A stretch of DNA of 52,598 nt from Bacillota bacterium (GCA_023391695.1 JAEWAK010000024.1:1-52598), one strand, 5' to 3'. Positions 25,868 to 36,108 are shown, counted from the first letter of the stretch. The notes: a model not told the origin generated them from the letters alone. Program-made: numbers and translations.

Positions 25868-25953
25868 ACTTATTTTTATAATTCATTTTATAACTTCATT
25901 TTTATACTTCATTTTATACTTTATTTTTTACCTTATTTTTATACCTTATTTTC
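25868..25953. repeat. degenerate AT-rich tandem repeat
   Basis: About five to six imperfect copies of a 13-16-base unit near TTTTATACYTTATTT lie between the GH106-like gene and the aldolase. On the transcribed minus strand it is a purine-rich AAGTATAAAAATRAAG series. Function unknown; it could be a slippage-prone spacer in the operon. Confidence 0.5.
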
Positions 25954-25978
25954 AGCTCGATTATCCCGCTTACCTTTA

Positions 25979-28900
25979 TCACGGTTCGATCCAATAACGC
26001 GGTGCCGTTAAAATTCCCATTTCTTTCAGCTGGTACTCATAGCTCCACTTTTCTTCTGCCGTTCGCCAAAGGTTGGGACCATACCAGGACTCGGAAGCAT
26101 CGGCATTATGCACCGCTCCGAAAGCATTTACCCGATTGCCGTAAATTTTAAGCCTTAAGATATGCTTTCCTTCCTCTACATATCCGCAATCCAGCCGGTA
26201 AGGCGCCAGTACGATCTTTCCTTTTTCTGCTCCGTCCACACTGCACCGGATAAGAGCCCCTCTGTAATGGGATGCCTCAATATGCAGGGTACCGGCTTTG
26301 CAGGTAAATGGGATCTCATAAATTAAATTTCCGGCATAAAAGGGAAGTCCCTGCCTGGTAAAATCCCCATAATAAATCCGCTCCGGCATTTTTATGATTT
26401 CTTTTCTCCTGCCAAATACCTGCACTCCGAAATCCCCCAGTAAATAGCACCATTCTATATTTACTTTGGGGCCAAAAGGAATATAAAGTTCCAGGATATT
26501 CTCTCCTTCCTTCAGTTCCACCAGGGGTATCTTTTTGATACTTTCGTCCACATACCAACCGCAGATTTCATTCTTTATCCTTTCCCCATTCCAGAAAATT
26601 TTTGCTGATTCCGCATTTTCCAGGGCCAGGGCACAGGTATTTTGGCGGGTGCGGGAAAATATCTTAAACCGCAGTCCCAACTCGTGGGTGTTTTCCTGCC
26701 TGTCCCTGTTTGTCCAGGGCTGCGCCAGAGCTTCCATCCGAAGAGGATATTTCAGTTCCTGACGGAACCGGTTATCAATGCGCAGAATTTCTTCCTCCTG
26801 CTGCCAGGGCCCCTGGTCAAAGGAATACTCCGCCAGATCTAACAGATATACATTTTCTTCTTCCAGTAAAAAGTTCTCCGGTTCCGGAAGGCAGGCTCTG
26901 TTTCCGGGCCGGCTGTACAGGGACTTAATCCCTTCCGGTACCTTTTCCTTTTTCGTAAGCTTTAAGAGTAAGCTGTCATGCAGGGAACAATGCCAGGTGA
27001 TCTTTGTATGCCCGTTGCCGTACTCGGGACGGATTTTATATATTTCTCCCGTCATGGTATCATAAACGACCGGCTGGTATTCCCCTTTTATTCTTATATT
27101 CAGCTCTTCCGTGTAGGTAATATGTTCATTTTCCGGTTTATTTACATGGCAAAGGAACAGCCATTTATCTTCCCCTTCCTGCCTTAGCTGGTAAATCATA
27201 TTAGTGGTCCGGTTTCCGGTTTCCCTATGCTTCATCCGGGTGGGATCTTTGCCGTCCGCGGATTTTACCGACAGGTCAATATCCCGGTAAGGCTTTAAAG
27301 AATTTAATAAATTACCGTAATTATAGGAAATCCTTGTACAGTTTTTGGCAAATTCCTCCGGGGCGCCGCTTTTTTTGGCATCCAGATACTCCGGAAGATT
27401 TCCCATAAATATTACTTCTCCGCCATTCTTTTTAAACTCCTTTAATTTCTCCAGGGTGGTACTGCGTAAAGTATGGCACTCCGGCACCACGACCGCCTCA
27501 TAGCCCATGGCTCCCATAGGAAACAGGGAACCGGTACAAGGCCGCTCTTCTTCACTTAATACAGCTTCCGATATAAAATCAAAATCAATTATCCCATAAA
27601 GCATCCAGTTGATCAGATTTTCAAAATTCGTTTCAAGCACCTGGCGGGTTACTGCTGTCTGTTCCTGATTTCCCCAATAAAGCCAGTAAGATTCGACCGG
27701 ATGAATGACTCCTACGGAAACCTTGGGTTTACCTCTTGTCATGGCGGTGTTTAATCTGGCAAAATGGTCTTCAATATAATTGTACTCTTTATACCAGGGG
27801 GACTGATAGCCGATACTGGCCGGATAATCCCTTTTCGCCTCCCCTTCCATGGACACCCAGGAGAGATGGGGCACACGTACCGTTACACCCAGGGCTGCCT
27901 GCCAGTCTCCCGAAAGCTTATGGTTACGCAAGTCAAAGTCCCAGCCCGTAACTCCATATAATTCACTTAACACCCCTTCCCTGCCCATTTGTCTTGCAAT
28001 ACTCTGGGCCTGTTTCACGGTGGAAAGTTCCCTTCTGTCACACAGCATATCCACACCGGGAATTTCAAGGTTTTTCATAGGCCGCATGACTTCCCCGATC
28101 GCCATCGTCTGGGAATATAAAGTCCACTCATTCATCATGTGGCCGGTTAAAGCAATCCCATGCTCCCTGCACCACTTTCCTATATTGTCCCCAAAGGCCT
28201 CTGAAAATCTTTCACATACATGCCTGTGGTAATAATAACGGATCTTCGAAACTTCCTTATCCCTCAGCTCAAAGATCAGCTCCGGCAGATGTTCGATAAG
28301 GGAGCAGTGGTACTTCTCCTGAAAGGATTCCTCAAAATCATCCGTAAAGGGCAGAATGACCGGTTTTCTTTCCAGTGGATTCCTTAAACATTCCTTGTGG
28401 CTGGTTTGGGGTTCATCCGTGAAAATTGCCGGAATATTGGTACCAAAATCCTCTTTTAACTGCTCATAATATTTCTCATGGGTAGTTCTGATAAAACAGT
28501 CTATTGCCTTTTTGTCCAGGGTATTTACATAAGCCTGGTCATTAAACCAGGGAGTATCCCCCGATACCTCCAGACTGGCCTCCCATACATTGCTTCCTTC
28601 TGTGATGGAATCGTCTGTTTTTTCATAATCCGTCATATATCCGTTTTCATCCAGATGTACCAGATATTTTCCAAGAAGTATCCGGTTTTTACTCCTTACG
28701 GCTTTTGCCGCCGACATAAAGCCGTCTGTTTCCGGTTCCGTATAACCTGCCGGAGCAAATACCAGAAAGCGGGAGCGGAACTTTTCCTCTTTCGTAACCA
28801 GCCCTCCTGCACTTCCCGAGGGCCAGCGGTCTTCATCATAAAGCCAGCAAAGCATTTCCTGCTTTTTCAATTCCTCTTTGCAAAGCTTTACAAGTTCCAA

Positions 28901-29116
28901 AAATTCGTCTCCCAGATATTGTGTATCAAGACCTACCCTGCAATGAATATGTGCGCCGCCCATTCCCATTTCCTTTAACTGTCCGATTTCTTTCAGCAGC
29001 AGGTTTTTATCCAGTTTATTATTCCAGGCCCAAAAAGGTGCGGCCCTGTATTCTTTGGAAGGCGACAGAAAAAGTTCCTCCTGCAGTCCTTCCTCCGATG
29101 ATCTTTTATATAGCAT
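25979..29116 (-). CDS. putative GH106-like glycoside hydrolase
   Basis: This 1045-residue protein is a large cytoplasmic glycosidase of the type distantly related to GH106 alpha-L-rhamnosidases. The N-terminus has APFWAWNNKLDKNLLLKEIGQLKEM-type sequence (from residue 26), then GMGGAHIHCRVGL, WLYDEDRWPSGSAGG (about 92-106) and IFTDEPQTSH (about 235), where acidic residues could be catalytic. The C-terminal part has beta-sandwich segments resembling GH2/carbohydrate-binding folds. There is no signal peptide. GGAGG lies upstream of the ATG. It sits after the YesMN pair and before the aldolase, in an operon with GH78, so a rhamnoside substrate is plausible. The exact family was assigned by memory of motifs only. 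Confidence 0.65.
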   Translation of the reverse strand: MLYKRSSEEGLQEELFLSPSKEYRAAPFWAWNNKLDKNLLLKEIGQLKEMGMGGAHIHCRVGLDTQYLGDEFLELVKLCKEELKKQEMLCWLYDEDRWPSGSAGGLVTKEEKFRSRFLVFAPAGYTEPETDGFMSAAKAVRSKNRILLGKYLVHLDENGYMTDYEKTDDSITEGSNVWEASLEVSGDTPWFNDQAYVNTLDKKAIDCFIRTTHEKYYEQLKEDFGTNIPAIFTDEPQTSHKECLRNPLERKPVILPFTDDFEESFQEKYHCSLIEHLPELIFELRDKEVSKIRYYYHRHVCERFSEAFGDNIGKWCREHGIALTGHMMNEWTLYSQTMAIGEVMRPMKNLEIPGVDMLCDRRELSTVKQAQSIARQMGREGVLSELYGVTGWDFDLRNHKLSGDWQAALGVTVRVPHLSWVSMEGEAKRDYPASIGYQSPWYKEYNYIEDHFARLNTAMTRGKPKVSVGVIHPVESYWLYWGNQEQTAVTRQVLETNFENLINWMLYGIIDFDFISEAVLSEEERPCTGSLFPMGAMGYEAVVVPECHTLRSTTLEKLKEFKKNGGEVIFMGNLPEYLDAKKSGAPEEFAKNCTRISYNYGNLLNSLKPYRDIDLSVKSADGKDPTRMKHRETGNRTTNMIYQLRQEGEDKWLFLCHVNKPENEHITYTEELNIRIKGEYQPVVYDTMTGEIYKIRPEYGNGHTKITWHCSLHDSLLLKLTKKEKVPEGIKSLYSRPGNRACLPEPENFLLEEENVYLLDLAEYSFDQGPWQQEEEILRIDNRFRQELKYPLRMEALAQPWTNRDRQENTHELGLRFKIFSRTRQNTCALALENAESAKIFWNGERIKNEICGWYVDESIKKIPLVELKEGENILELYIPFGPKVNIEWCYLLGDFGVQVFGRRKEIIKMPERIYYGDFTRQGLPFYAGNLIYEIPFTCKAGTLHIEASHYRGALIRCSVDGAEKGKIVLAPYRLDCGYVEEGKHILRLKIYGNRVNAFGAVHNADASESWYGPNLWRTAEEKWSYEYQLKEMGILTAPRYWIEP

Positions 29117-29151
29117 GTTCCTTCCTCCTTTTACCTTCTGAATACTCCCGG

Positions 29152-30702
29152 TCAGATTTTAAAGCTTCCCTGCCTTTTGTTCCGGTATTCAATGGGGCTG
29201 TACCGGGTCATTTTCTTGAAAACTTTAAAGAAATATTTCGGGTTGGAATAACCGATTTCATCAGAAATATTTTCTACGCTTAAATTCGTTTCATTTAACA
29301 GTTTTTTCGCTTTTTCAATACGGATTTCACTGATATATTCATTAAAGCTTTTATTAAATTTATTTTTTAGTAATCTGCCGCAATAATCCGGTGTTACAAA
29401 AAGTTCCGCCGAAAGGTTTTGTAAGGTCAGTTTTTTGTGATAATTATTTTTGATATATTCCTCTATTAACTCTATCAGGTTGTCCTGCTTATTGTCCTGC
29501 ATTCCAATGGAATTCAGTATCAGCACAATATATCCGGATATCTCTTTCCTCATTTTTTCGATGGAATCGCAGAACAAATACCTGCGGTAAAATACTTCCA
29601 TGATATCATCCGTACCGACACCTTTTTGCAGGGCATAATTGTTTACCTTGCTGATCAATCTTTCACATACGGCTCCAATATCCCCCAGCGTATACTTCTT
29701 TAAGTCAATACCGTTAAAAAAAACTTTTAAAACGTCTGCTGCTGTTTCCCTCCGGTATTTCATCTCCATAAAAAGCTGCTTCATGTATTCTTCGCTGTAA
29801 ATTTCTAATTCATTTTTACCGTATTCCTCCCCGTGGAAAATACAGCCATCGTCAATAAGCCTGACCTTTCTCAGCATCTTATCATTGCTTACATGACGGC
29901 GGTTCAGTTTTTCCGCCCCTTGAAACACTTTGCTGATGCAGATATATACTTTTTGCCCGGAGCTGCTTTTTAGCAGATATTTTGCGATATGCTCCGCTTT
30001 TATTGTCATTTTATTTACCATATTCTCATTATCGACGGACATCAAAAGGATATATTGATATTTATTCGCCGGATTTTCCAGTATAATGTAATTGATCCGG
30101 TTTAAATGCTCCGAACAGATCTTCTCAGTAAGTGAAACACATCCCGTATCCATGGTATTGACCGATACCAGTACATGATAGTTACGAAGGGGAAAATTCT
30201 TTGCTGAAAGTTTCTCCTCCATAATATCGTTCCAGGGCTCCAGTATAACCTCCAATAGTACATCCTGTTCCTTCTTCTGCTCATAAGTAGCCACTTTTTC
30301 CTTAAGCTTAAGTATACTGTTTTGCTGTTCGATCTGCTCAACCGCTGTTTTCAGCTGTTTCTCTATTTCTTCGGTGGAAAACGGCTTCAGAACATATCCG
30401 ATTGCCCTTTTTTCAATTGCCTTGTTTACATAACTAAAGGCTTTATGGGCACTTATAACGATAATTGGTTTGTCCGGATATTTCTCACTAATCCGGTCTA
30501 AAAATTCCATACCATCCATTTTACTCATTTTCATATCCGTGATAATAATATCCGGATTCACTTCATCAATTAATTTAAGCCCTTCTATCCCATTAGCCGC
30601 TTCTCCGGCACAGCTGATTTCCATGGAAGTAATGGCATTGATCTTGCTGATTAAACCTTTTCTGATAATAACTTCATCATCCACAATAATATATAGATAC
30701 AT
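29152..30702 (-). CDS. YesN-type response regulator with AraC output domain
   Basis: This 516-residue regulator has an N-terminal receiver domain with acidic pocket DDE (8-10), phosphoacceptor D56 (IITDMKMSKMDG) and K106 (VLKPFS), a middle region of unknown fold, and a C-terminal AraC double helix-turn-helix (about 415-510; LSVENISDEIGYSNPKYFFKVFKK). The start at 30702 (ATG) is preferred; a GTG four codons upstream sits directly on the GGGG ribosome site. It is 28 bases downstream of the sensor kinase gene and should be phosphorylated by it, then activate the ABC transporter and glycosidase genes. Confidence 0.9.
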   Translation of the reverse strand: MYLYIIVDDEVIIRKGLISKINAITSMEISCAGEAANGIEGLKLIDEVNPDIIITDMKMSKMDGMEFLDRISEKYPDKPIIVISAHKAFSYVNKAIEKRAIGYVLKPFSTEEIEKQLKTAVEQIEQQNSILKLKEKVATYEQKKEQDVLLEVILEPWNDIMEEKLSAKNFPLRNYHVLVSVNTMDTGCVSLTEKICSEHLNRINYIILENPANKYQYILLMSVDNENMVNKMTIKAEHIAKYLLKSSSGQKVYICISKVFQGAEKLNRRHVSNDKMLRKVRLIDDGCIFHGEEYGKNELEIYSEEYMKQLFMEMKYRRETAADVLKVFFNGIDLKKYTLGDIGAVCERLISKVNNYALQKGVGTDDIMEVFYRRYLFCDSIEKMRKEISGYIVLILNSIGMQDNKQDNLIELIEEYIKNNYHKKLTLQNLSAELFVTPDYCGRLLKNKFNKSFNEYISEIRIEKAKKLLNETNLSVENISDEIGYSNPKYFFKVFKKMTRYSPIEYRNKRQGSFKI

Positions 30703-30730
30703 AAATCTGCACACCCCTTTACATTCTCTA

Positions 30731-32479
30731 TTATAAATGATATGGAAGACAAATGCTGACTTTTAAGCCTTTCCCTGCCGGACTGCCGATTTTCAGCCCA
30801 TAACTTTCCGAATACAGCAGCTGGAGCCTTTTATGAATATTGGATAAACCGATACTCAAATACCTGGAATCGTCGGTAAGAAATTCCGGATGTTCAATGT
30901 GGCCGTTTACCCTGTTAATGTCCTCTTTACTCATCCCGACACCATTATCCTGTATCTTAATAACCAGGTTCTCTTTGTCCCTGAAAGCCTTCAGCCGGAT
31001 GATCCAGGGCAGCTCCTCGCCTGCCAGCCCGTGCTCAATGGCATTTTCTATGATTGGCTGCAGCATAAACTTAAGTACCTTAGCCTCTTGCAAACCCTCT
31101 TCTATGTCCAGTTCCAAAGCTATTTTATTTTCAAAGCGGATTTCCTGGATCTGTATATATTGTTTCATATGTTCAATTTCAACGGATAGTTTCTCTTCAT
31201 CTTTTTCATATTCAATGCTGTACCGGAGCATATCCCCCAGAGATTTTGACATAATTACTATTTTACGGTTTTTTTCAATTTCCGCCAGACAGTTGATGTT
31301 CTCCAGGGTATTAAAAACAAAATGGGCATTAATCTGTGACATAAGGTTTTTCAGCCGTGTTTTTAAGAACCGGATCTGGCTCACATATTTTTCCTGGATC
31401 AGACTGTTAATCTCTTCCATCATCTTTTCATAACCCCGGTATAATACGCCGATCTCATCTTCCCTTTCGATCTGCACATTTTCAAAAACGAGATCCGTAT
31501 TTTTAGTATGTTTCATAATTTGAGCCAGTTTTACCAGGGGCTTTATAAAAATTCTTTCGGAAATAATTACAAGCAGAAGTACAAAGATAAGGATGACTGC
31601 TATAATAATGATTAAATATTTTGTACTTTTCCGGTAAAGTTCCTGAAAAGGCTCAAAGGAAATCTCCGAAACGATCTTCCAGTTATTCACCTTCAAAGTC
31701 CCGTAAATATATGCTTCATCCCGATTATTCCGGAAAATCACGCCGCTGTCTTTCCTTAATATCTGTTTTTCTTCCTTTGAAGTAAGATTTTGCGCCGCCT
31801 TTCCGTAAATAATGACTCCTTTTTCATCCATTACAAACCCTTCGCCCCAGGTCAGTTTATTATCAAAAATCTTGTCATTGCAGACTACCGCAAGGACACT
31901 TCCGGTTTTTCCCTTTCCGTCTGTAAAATATCTGGCTAAAATCACTTTGGTTTCCTTCCGGTTTACCGGCTGATACATAACCGTGACCTGAATTTCTTTT
32001 CTGCCTGCCAGGTCATTATACCATTCGGTTTCCTTATAATTTTTCTCCAGTCCGAACTCCCGGTTTTTTACAAAAGAATAGGTATAGCCGCTTTCGTTAA
32101 ATAAGTAAACCCCCTCCGCATATTCATTATTTGCTATCAGATTGCTGCAGACATATTCGAATTTCCGGTAGCTGCACAATCTCTCATAGGGCGTGGGCTC
32201 CTTCCCTTTTCCCTCCATTTCGCTGATGGACAGCATGCAGCTGTCATTGTCATATTTGCTGAATATCAGGGATGCCAGCAATTCATTCAGGCTTTCCAGA
32301 CTTGTGTTTACCCTGGTAGTTATGGTCCTGACTTCATTATTACTGGCTTCTTCCAGCTGTGACTGATAGAACTTTGCATTACTGTTTAAGGTGAAAATAA
32401 ATATAATCAGTACAGGTAAAATAGACACCGCTAACAGGCAGGCTAAAAACTTCAGTTTAATACTTTTATGATATTTCAT
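30731..32479 (-). CDS. YesM-type sensor histidine kinase
   Basis: This 582-residue membrane kinase has two transmembrane segments (about 9-31 and 288-306) flanking an extracellular Cache-like sensor domain, then HAMP (about 307-360), a His_kinase domain with phosphoacceptor H387 in QINAHFVFNTL, and an ATPase domain with LQPIIENAIEHGL (N-box), IQDNGVGM and SIGLSNIHKRL. In most family members the H-box reads QINPHF; here proline is alanine. AGGAG precedes the ATG. It follows the permease genes by 224 bases and precedes its regulator. It probably senses the binding protein or the imported sugar at the surface. Confidence 0.9.
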   Translation of the reverse strand: MKYHKSIKLKFLACLLAVSILPVLIIFIFTLNSNAKFYQSQLEEASNNEVRTITTRVNTSLESLNELLASLIFSKYDNDSCMLSISEMEGKGKEPTPYERLCSYRKFEYVCSNLIANNEYAEGVYLFNESGYTYSFVKNREFGLEKNYKETEWYNDLAGRKEIQVTVMYQPVNRKETKVILARYFTDGKGKTGSVLAVVCNDKIFDNKLTWGEGFVMDEKGVIIYGKAAQNLTSKEEKQILRKDSGVIFRNNRDEAYIYGTLKVNNWKIVSEISFEPFQELYRKSTKYLIIIIAVILIFVLLLVIISERIFIKPLVKLAQIMKHTKNTDLVFENVQIEREDEIGVLYRGYEKMMEEINSLIQEKYVSQIRFLKTRLKNLMSQINAHFVFNTLENINCLAEIEKNRKIVIMSKSLGDMLRYSIEYEKDEEKLSVEIEHMKQYIQIQEIRFENKIALELDIEEGLQEAKVLKFMLQPIIENAIEHGLAGEELPWIIRLKAFRDKENLVIKIQDNGVGMSKEDINRVNGHIEHPEFLTDDSRYLSIGLSNIHKRLQLLYSESYGLKIGSPAGKGLKVSICLPYHL

Positions 32480-32703
32480 ATCCGGCTCCTATCTGCGTTT
32501 TCCCACACATTTAAGTTTCCCTTCCTTATTCTATCATCCCCAGCCGTGTCAATTCAACCGCATCATTTCTTATAAACCCTCCATACCGCTTCTTTCCTCC
32601 GTAACCACTTATCCGTTACTGTTCAGCTTTATGGCCGGGTCGTAACAAAGCCGGGCAGGCCCTCCGTCACCGAGGTTCACCCCCTAAGAACGGAGCATAC
32701 GAT

Positions 32704-33537
32704 TCAGCCTTTCACCGCGCCAACCGTAAGACCCCCAACAAAATGCCTCTGTAAAAACATATACATCAATAAAATAGGCACCGCACTTAAAAAACAGGCT
32801 GCAAACAGCATATTCCACTGTGTGGCATTTTCCATATCGCCAATAAAATTCAGCATGGTTAGTGGCAGGGTTTTCTGTTTCGGCGCAGACAGAAACAGCA
32901 TCCCGAAAAAGAAATCATTCCAGATGGGCACTCCCTGGGTAATTAAAATGGAGATAAGTGCCGGTTTGGTCAAAGGTATGACAATTCTTCTGAAAGTATA
33001 GGATACGCTTGCACCGTCGACCCTGGCGGCTTCCTCAAGAGCATAAGGAACACCGGACTTGATAAAATTAGTATAGAGGAATATGGAAAATGGCAGTGCC
33101 GCGGTAACATATAAACAAATCGGCGCCGATATGGTATTTCCGATCCCTAATTTATTTACGATACGGTACATGGGTATAATTGACATTTGTGCCGAAACGA
33201 TCATTCCTGCTAAAAAGAAAATCTGAAAAAAACCTCCCAGTTTACCCCTTAATCTAGCTATGGCATATCCGGCCATGGAGCAGACCGCCAAAAGGGTACA
33301 GGAACTTATGACAGTAATCATAACACTGTTCTTTAAAGAACGGAAATATTTCATTTTATCAAAGGCAGTCCTATAACTTTCCAAGCTTATATTTTCAAAT
33401 ATTTTTAAATAAGAACTGGTATCCTTTAATTCACGGAAGGAACCGGATAAGGCAATGATAATCGGCGATAAAAAAACCAGGAAAAACAGGCCCATGCAGG
33501 TGGTAACCAGTATTTCATTCCGAATACTTTTTTTCAT
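32704..33537 (-). CDS. carbohydrate ABC transporter permease (MalG/LplC-like, CUT1)
   Basis: A 277-residue inner-membrane permease with about six hydrophobic segments. The EAA loop that docks the ATPase reads EEAARVDGASVSYTFRRIVIPLTKPAL (cited in part: EEAARVDGA at about residues 160-170). The start codon overlaps the stop of the upstream permease by one base (TAATG), so the two are translationally coupled. No ATPase gene lies in the window; CUT1 systems in Firmicutes usually share a common MsmK/MsiK-type ATPase. Confidence 0.92.
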   Translation of the reverse strand: MKKSIRNEILVTTCMGLFFLVFLSPIIIALSGSFRELKDTSSYLKIFENISLESYRTAFDKMKYFRSLKNSVMITVISSCTLLAVCSMAGYAIARLRGKLGGFFQIFFLAGMIVSAQMSIIPMYRIVNKLGIGNTISAPICLYVTAALPFSIFLYTNFIKSGVPYALEEAARVDGASVSYTFRRIVIPLTKPALISILITQGVPIWNDFFFGMLFLSAPKQKTLPLTMLNFIGDMENATQWNMLFAACFLSAVPILLMYMFLQRHFVGGLTVGAVKG

Positions 33538-34409
33538 TATGCTTCAAGCTCCTTTCGTTTCATGCATATAAGTACGATAACCGAGACCACCAGGATAAAC
33601 AGAAATGCCACAGCGGCAAGAGCTTCCGCCTTTCCAAACTGGCTTTCCGTAAATGCCATCTTGTAAATGGTGTACATTAAGGTAGAGGATGAGGTACCCG
33701 GCCCGCCGCCGGTCAATGCAAAAATATAGTCAAAGGATTTAAACCCGCCGATTAATCCCAGCATAACATTAACGGTAATTGTATTCGCCAACATTGGGAT
33801 TTTTACATGGACTGTGGATTTCCAGGCATTACAGCCGTCTATTCTGGCCGATTCCATAACCTCCTCCGGGATATTCTGAAGCCCTGCCAGATATATGATC
33901 GTCATTGTGCCCGATGTCTTCCAGGTCTCAACAAAGGCTGTGGCCAGTAATGCCGTTGTACTGCTGCCCAAAAAATTCATACTGCTAAGGCCTAAGTTTT
34001 TTGTAATCTCGTAAATCATGCCGTAATAAGGTGCGTACACATAACTCCAGATAAACGCAACTACAATGGTACTAAATAGTGCGGGAATATAAAACACCGT
34101 TCTGAAAAATCCCTTTGCCCTGATTTTCATGTTTAATATCAGGGCCAACGTAAGAGCCTGGATATTTCCCCACAGTACCACGAACAGTGCATAGGTTAAA
34201 GTATTTTTCATGGAGTTAAACATGGTGCCTTCTTTTATCAGATATTTAAAATTTTTAAAGCCGATAAAATCATAGTCCCCAAGTCCGTTCCAGTTTGTCA
34301 GCCCGTAGAAAAATGACATAAGTACGGGTGATATCCAAAAAATCAGGTAAAAAACCAGTGCGGGTATTAAGAACGCAAATAAGATATATCGTCTTCTTTT
34401 ATCTGCCAT
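33537..34409 (-). CDS. carbohydrate ABC transporter permease (MalF/LplB-like, CUT1)
   Basis: A 290-residue permease with six hydrophobic segments and an EAA loop reading MESARIDGCNAWKSTVHVKIP. It pairs with the downstream permease to form the channel for the sugar delivered by the lipoprotein encoded at 34544. GAAAGGAAG precedes the ATG. The gap to the binding-protein gene (134 bases) holds hairpins that may lower expression of the permeases relative to the binding protein. Confidence 0.92.
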   Translation of the reverse strand: MADKRRRYILFAFLIPALVFYLIFWISPVLMSFFYGLTNWNGLGDYDFIGFKNFKYLIKEGTMFNSMKNTLTYALFVVLWGNIQALTLALILNMKIRAKGFFRTVFYIPALFSTIVVAFIWSYVYAPYYGMIYEITKNLGLSSMNFLGSSTTALLATAFVETWKTSGTMTIIYLAGLQNIPEEVMESARIDGCNAWKSTVHVKIPMLANTITVNVMLGLIGGFKSFDYIFALTGGGPGTSSSTLMYTIYKMAFTESQFGKAEALAAVAFLFILVVSVIVLICMKRKELEA

Positions 34410-34424
34410 AATCTCTTCCTTTCT

Positions 34425-34520
34425 AAGCAGTAAGGCATCCGCAAAAATGAATGATTCAAATTTGCAAACGCCTTAACATGTACCAGGGCCCTCATCGTTT
34501 TATACTTTAAACCCTGGCGG
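34425..34520 (-). terminator. intra-operon hairpins between binding protein and permease genes
   Basis: TAAGGC/GCCTTA with an inner TTTGCAAA-type stem (about 34425-34475) and CCAGGG/CCCTGG (about 34478-34516) lie between the two genes. Neither has a strong U-run, so partial termination or mRNA stabilisation is more likely than a full stop. Confidence 0.45.
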
Positions 34521-34543
34521 TAAAAGATATAAAACCTCTTATT

Positions 34544-35884
34544 TTAATCCGTCAGTTCATCAAATTTATTCTGCATAACCTGACTTACATCCTCCGGCGT
34601 ATTGTTTCCGGAAATTACGTTCTGGAATACGGTGCACATCATATCGCTTACACCTTCGGGCCAGGCATTATTTAAGTTGTAGATACTCTGGTCATCCCTG
34701 TATCTTTCAAGATATTCCTGTACCAGTTTCCTGGAATCCTCTACTCCTTCATAACACGGTATATCACTTGTCGTAGTTGTCCATTTATCAAATAACGGAG
34801 TGCCTTGTGTAAACCAGTATTCCAATACTTTATCAACGGCGTCCTGATTCTTGGAATCCAGGCTTGCGAAGATACCGTTGGAGGGCGTTAAATTGTAAAC
34901 AAATTTCTTTCCTTCATCATTAGAGGGTATGGCAAACATGCCTTTTTCAAATTCTGCCGCCCCTTGTTTCATCAGCGCATCATACCCAAAACTTCCGTCA
35001 AATATCATTGCCGCTTCTCCGTCTAAAAAAGCCTGGCGGCTCTGTTCCTGTGACAGCCCCAAGGAATCTTTTATAACATAACCTTTTTCATAAACTTCAG
35101 CGAATTTTGTTATGGTATTTACCCAAGGTTTATCGGTGAATTTCGTTTCCCCTGTAAATAACTGGTTGTCAAAATCCGGATTATCTCCGTATATTTCGGA
35201 AGCACCAATCTGATACATACCGAACTGGATAACAAAAGACTGCTTATCCCCAGCCGTAATCGGAGTAATACCGGACTGCTTCAATTTTTCACAAGCCTCC
35301 AGAAATTCCGTCCAGTTGGCAGGTAATTCTGTGATGCCGGCTTTGGCAAAGGCATCTTTGTTATACCAGGTGGTTAAAAAGCTTGTTCCAAGCGGTATCG
35401 CATAATTTTTACCGTCAAATGCGTAAGCTTTTGCAATTTCCTTCTTAAATTTCCCAAGCTGGGAGAAATCCGACAAATCCCTGACATAACCCGCATCTAC
35501 CAGATCTTTTGCCTGAAGTCCGGCCCACCAGGTAAATAGATCCGGTCCTTCCCCGCTTGCGAACTTTAAACGGACGGTCTGTTTATACTGGTCTGTCGGA
35601 AGCTGTTCCACTTCTATATTAATATTTGGATATTTTTCTTTTACCAGTTCCGGCAGCCAATCCAGATAAAAATCCTTGTTATCCGTAGTCGGCCTGGTGG
35701 TTACCATCAGTGATAAGGTAACTTCTTCCTCAACCACAGCGTCCTCTGTCTTAGACCCGTCCGTTTCTGATTTTGACCCCTCTGCAGAATTGTCAGTGAC
35801 AGCCTTATCTTTCCCCCCGCCGCATGCCGTCAGTGAAAATAACAGAACGGCAATAAGTAATATACTTAATAGTTTTCTCTTCAC
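34544..35884 (-). CDS. extracellular sugar-binding lipoprotein (ABC transporter)
   Basis: This 446-residue lipoprotein captures the transported oligosaccharide outside the cell. Translation starts at a GTG (35884) placed eight bases after AGGAGG. The signal peptide is KRKLLSILLIAVLLFSLTA, with lipidated C21 followed by GGG; then a linker rich in Ser, Asp and Glu. The mature part has the family 1 binding-protein look (LFTWWAGLQAKDLVDAGYV near 135; QAFLDGEAAMIFDGSF near 300). It is first of the three transporter genes and lies downstream of GH78, from which it is separated by a terminator. Confidence 0.93.
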   Translation of the reverse strand: MKRKLLSILLIAVLLFSLTACGGGKDKAVTDNSAEGSKSETDGSKTEDAVVEEEVTLSLMVTTRPTTDNKDFYLDWLPELVKEKYPNINIEVEQLPTDQYKQTVRLKFASGEGPDLFTWWAGLQAKDLVDAGYVRDLSDFSQLGKFKKEIAKAYAFDGKNYAIPLGTSFLTTWYNKDAFAKAGITELPANWTEFLEACEKLKQSGITPITAGDKQSFVIQFGMYQIGASEIYGDNPDFDNQLFTGETKFTDKPWVNTITKFAEVYEKGYVIKDSLGLSQEQSRQAFLDGEAAMIFDGSFGYDALMKQGAAEFEKGMFAIPSNDEGKKFVYNLTPSNGIFASLDSKNQDAVDKVLEYWFTQGTPLFDKWTTTTSDIPCYEGVEDSRKLVQEYLERYRDDQSIYNLNNAWPEGVSDMMCTVFQNVISGNNTPEDVSQVMQNKFDELTD

Positions 35885-36036
35885 AAGAATATCCTCCTGA
35901 TTATATTTTCTGATCAAACTCCTGCAGTTGTTTTTATCATGGACTTATCATATCATAGGAGAAGTAACTTTTCCACGGAACTTTCAGTAACTTTTTCCTT
36001 AAAACACAAGGTATGGCCTCGTTCTATAAAACGTCA

Positions 36037-36108
36037 AAAGGGCTGCCATAAAACGGCTCCATTACCTTTTAACAGGTTTTTAACGCCGTTTTACAACAAC
36101 CCTTTTTT
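36037..36108. terminator. terminator between GH78 and binding-protein genes
   Basis: AAAAGGG...AAAACGGC pairs with GCCGTTTT...CCCTTTT across an internal mismatch region; T-tracts flank both sides. It probably ends the GH78 transcript and insulates the transporter operon. Confidence 0.6.

Noticed and set aside
30840..31433. 197-codon plus-strand ORF opposite the sensor kinase
   Set aside because: Antisense shadow of a well-defined kinase gene.
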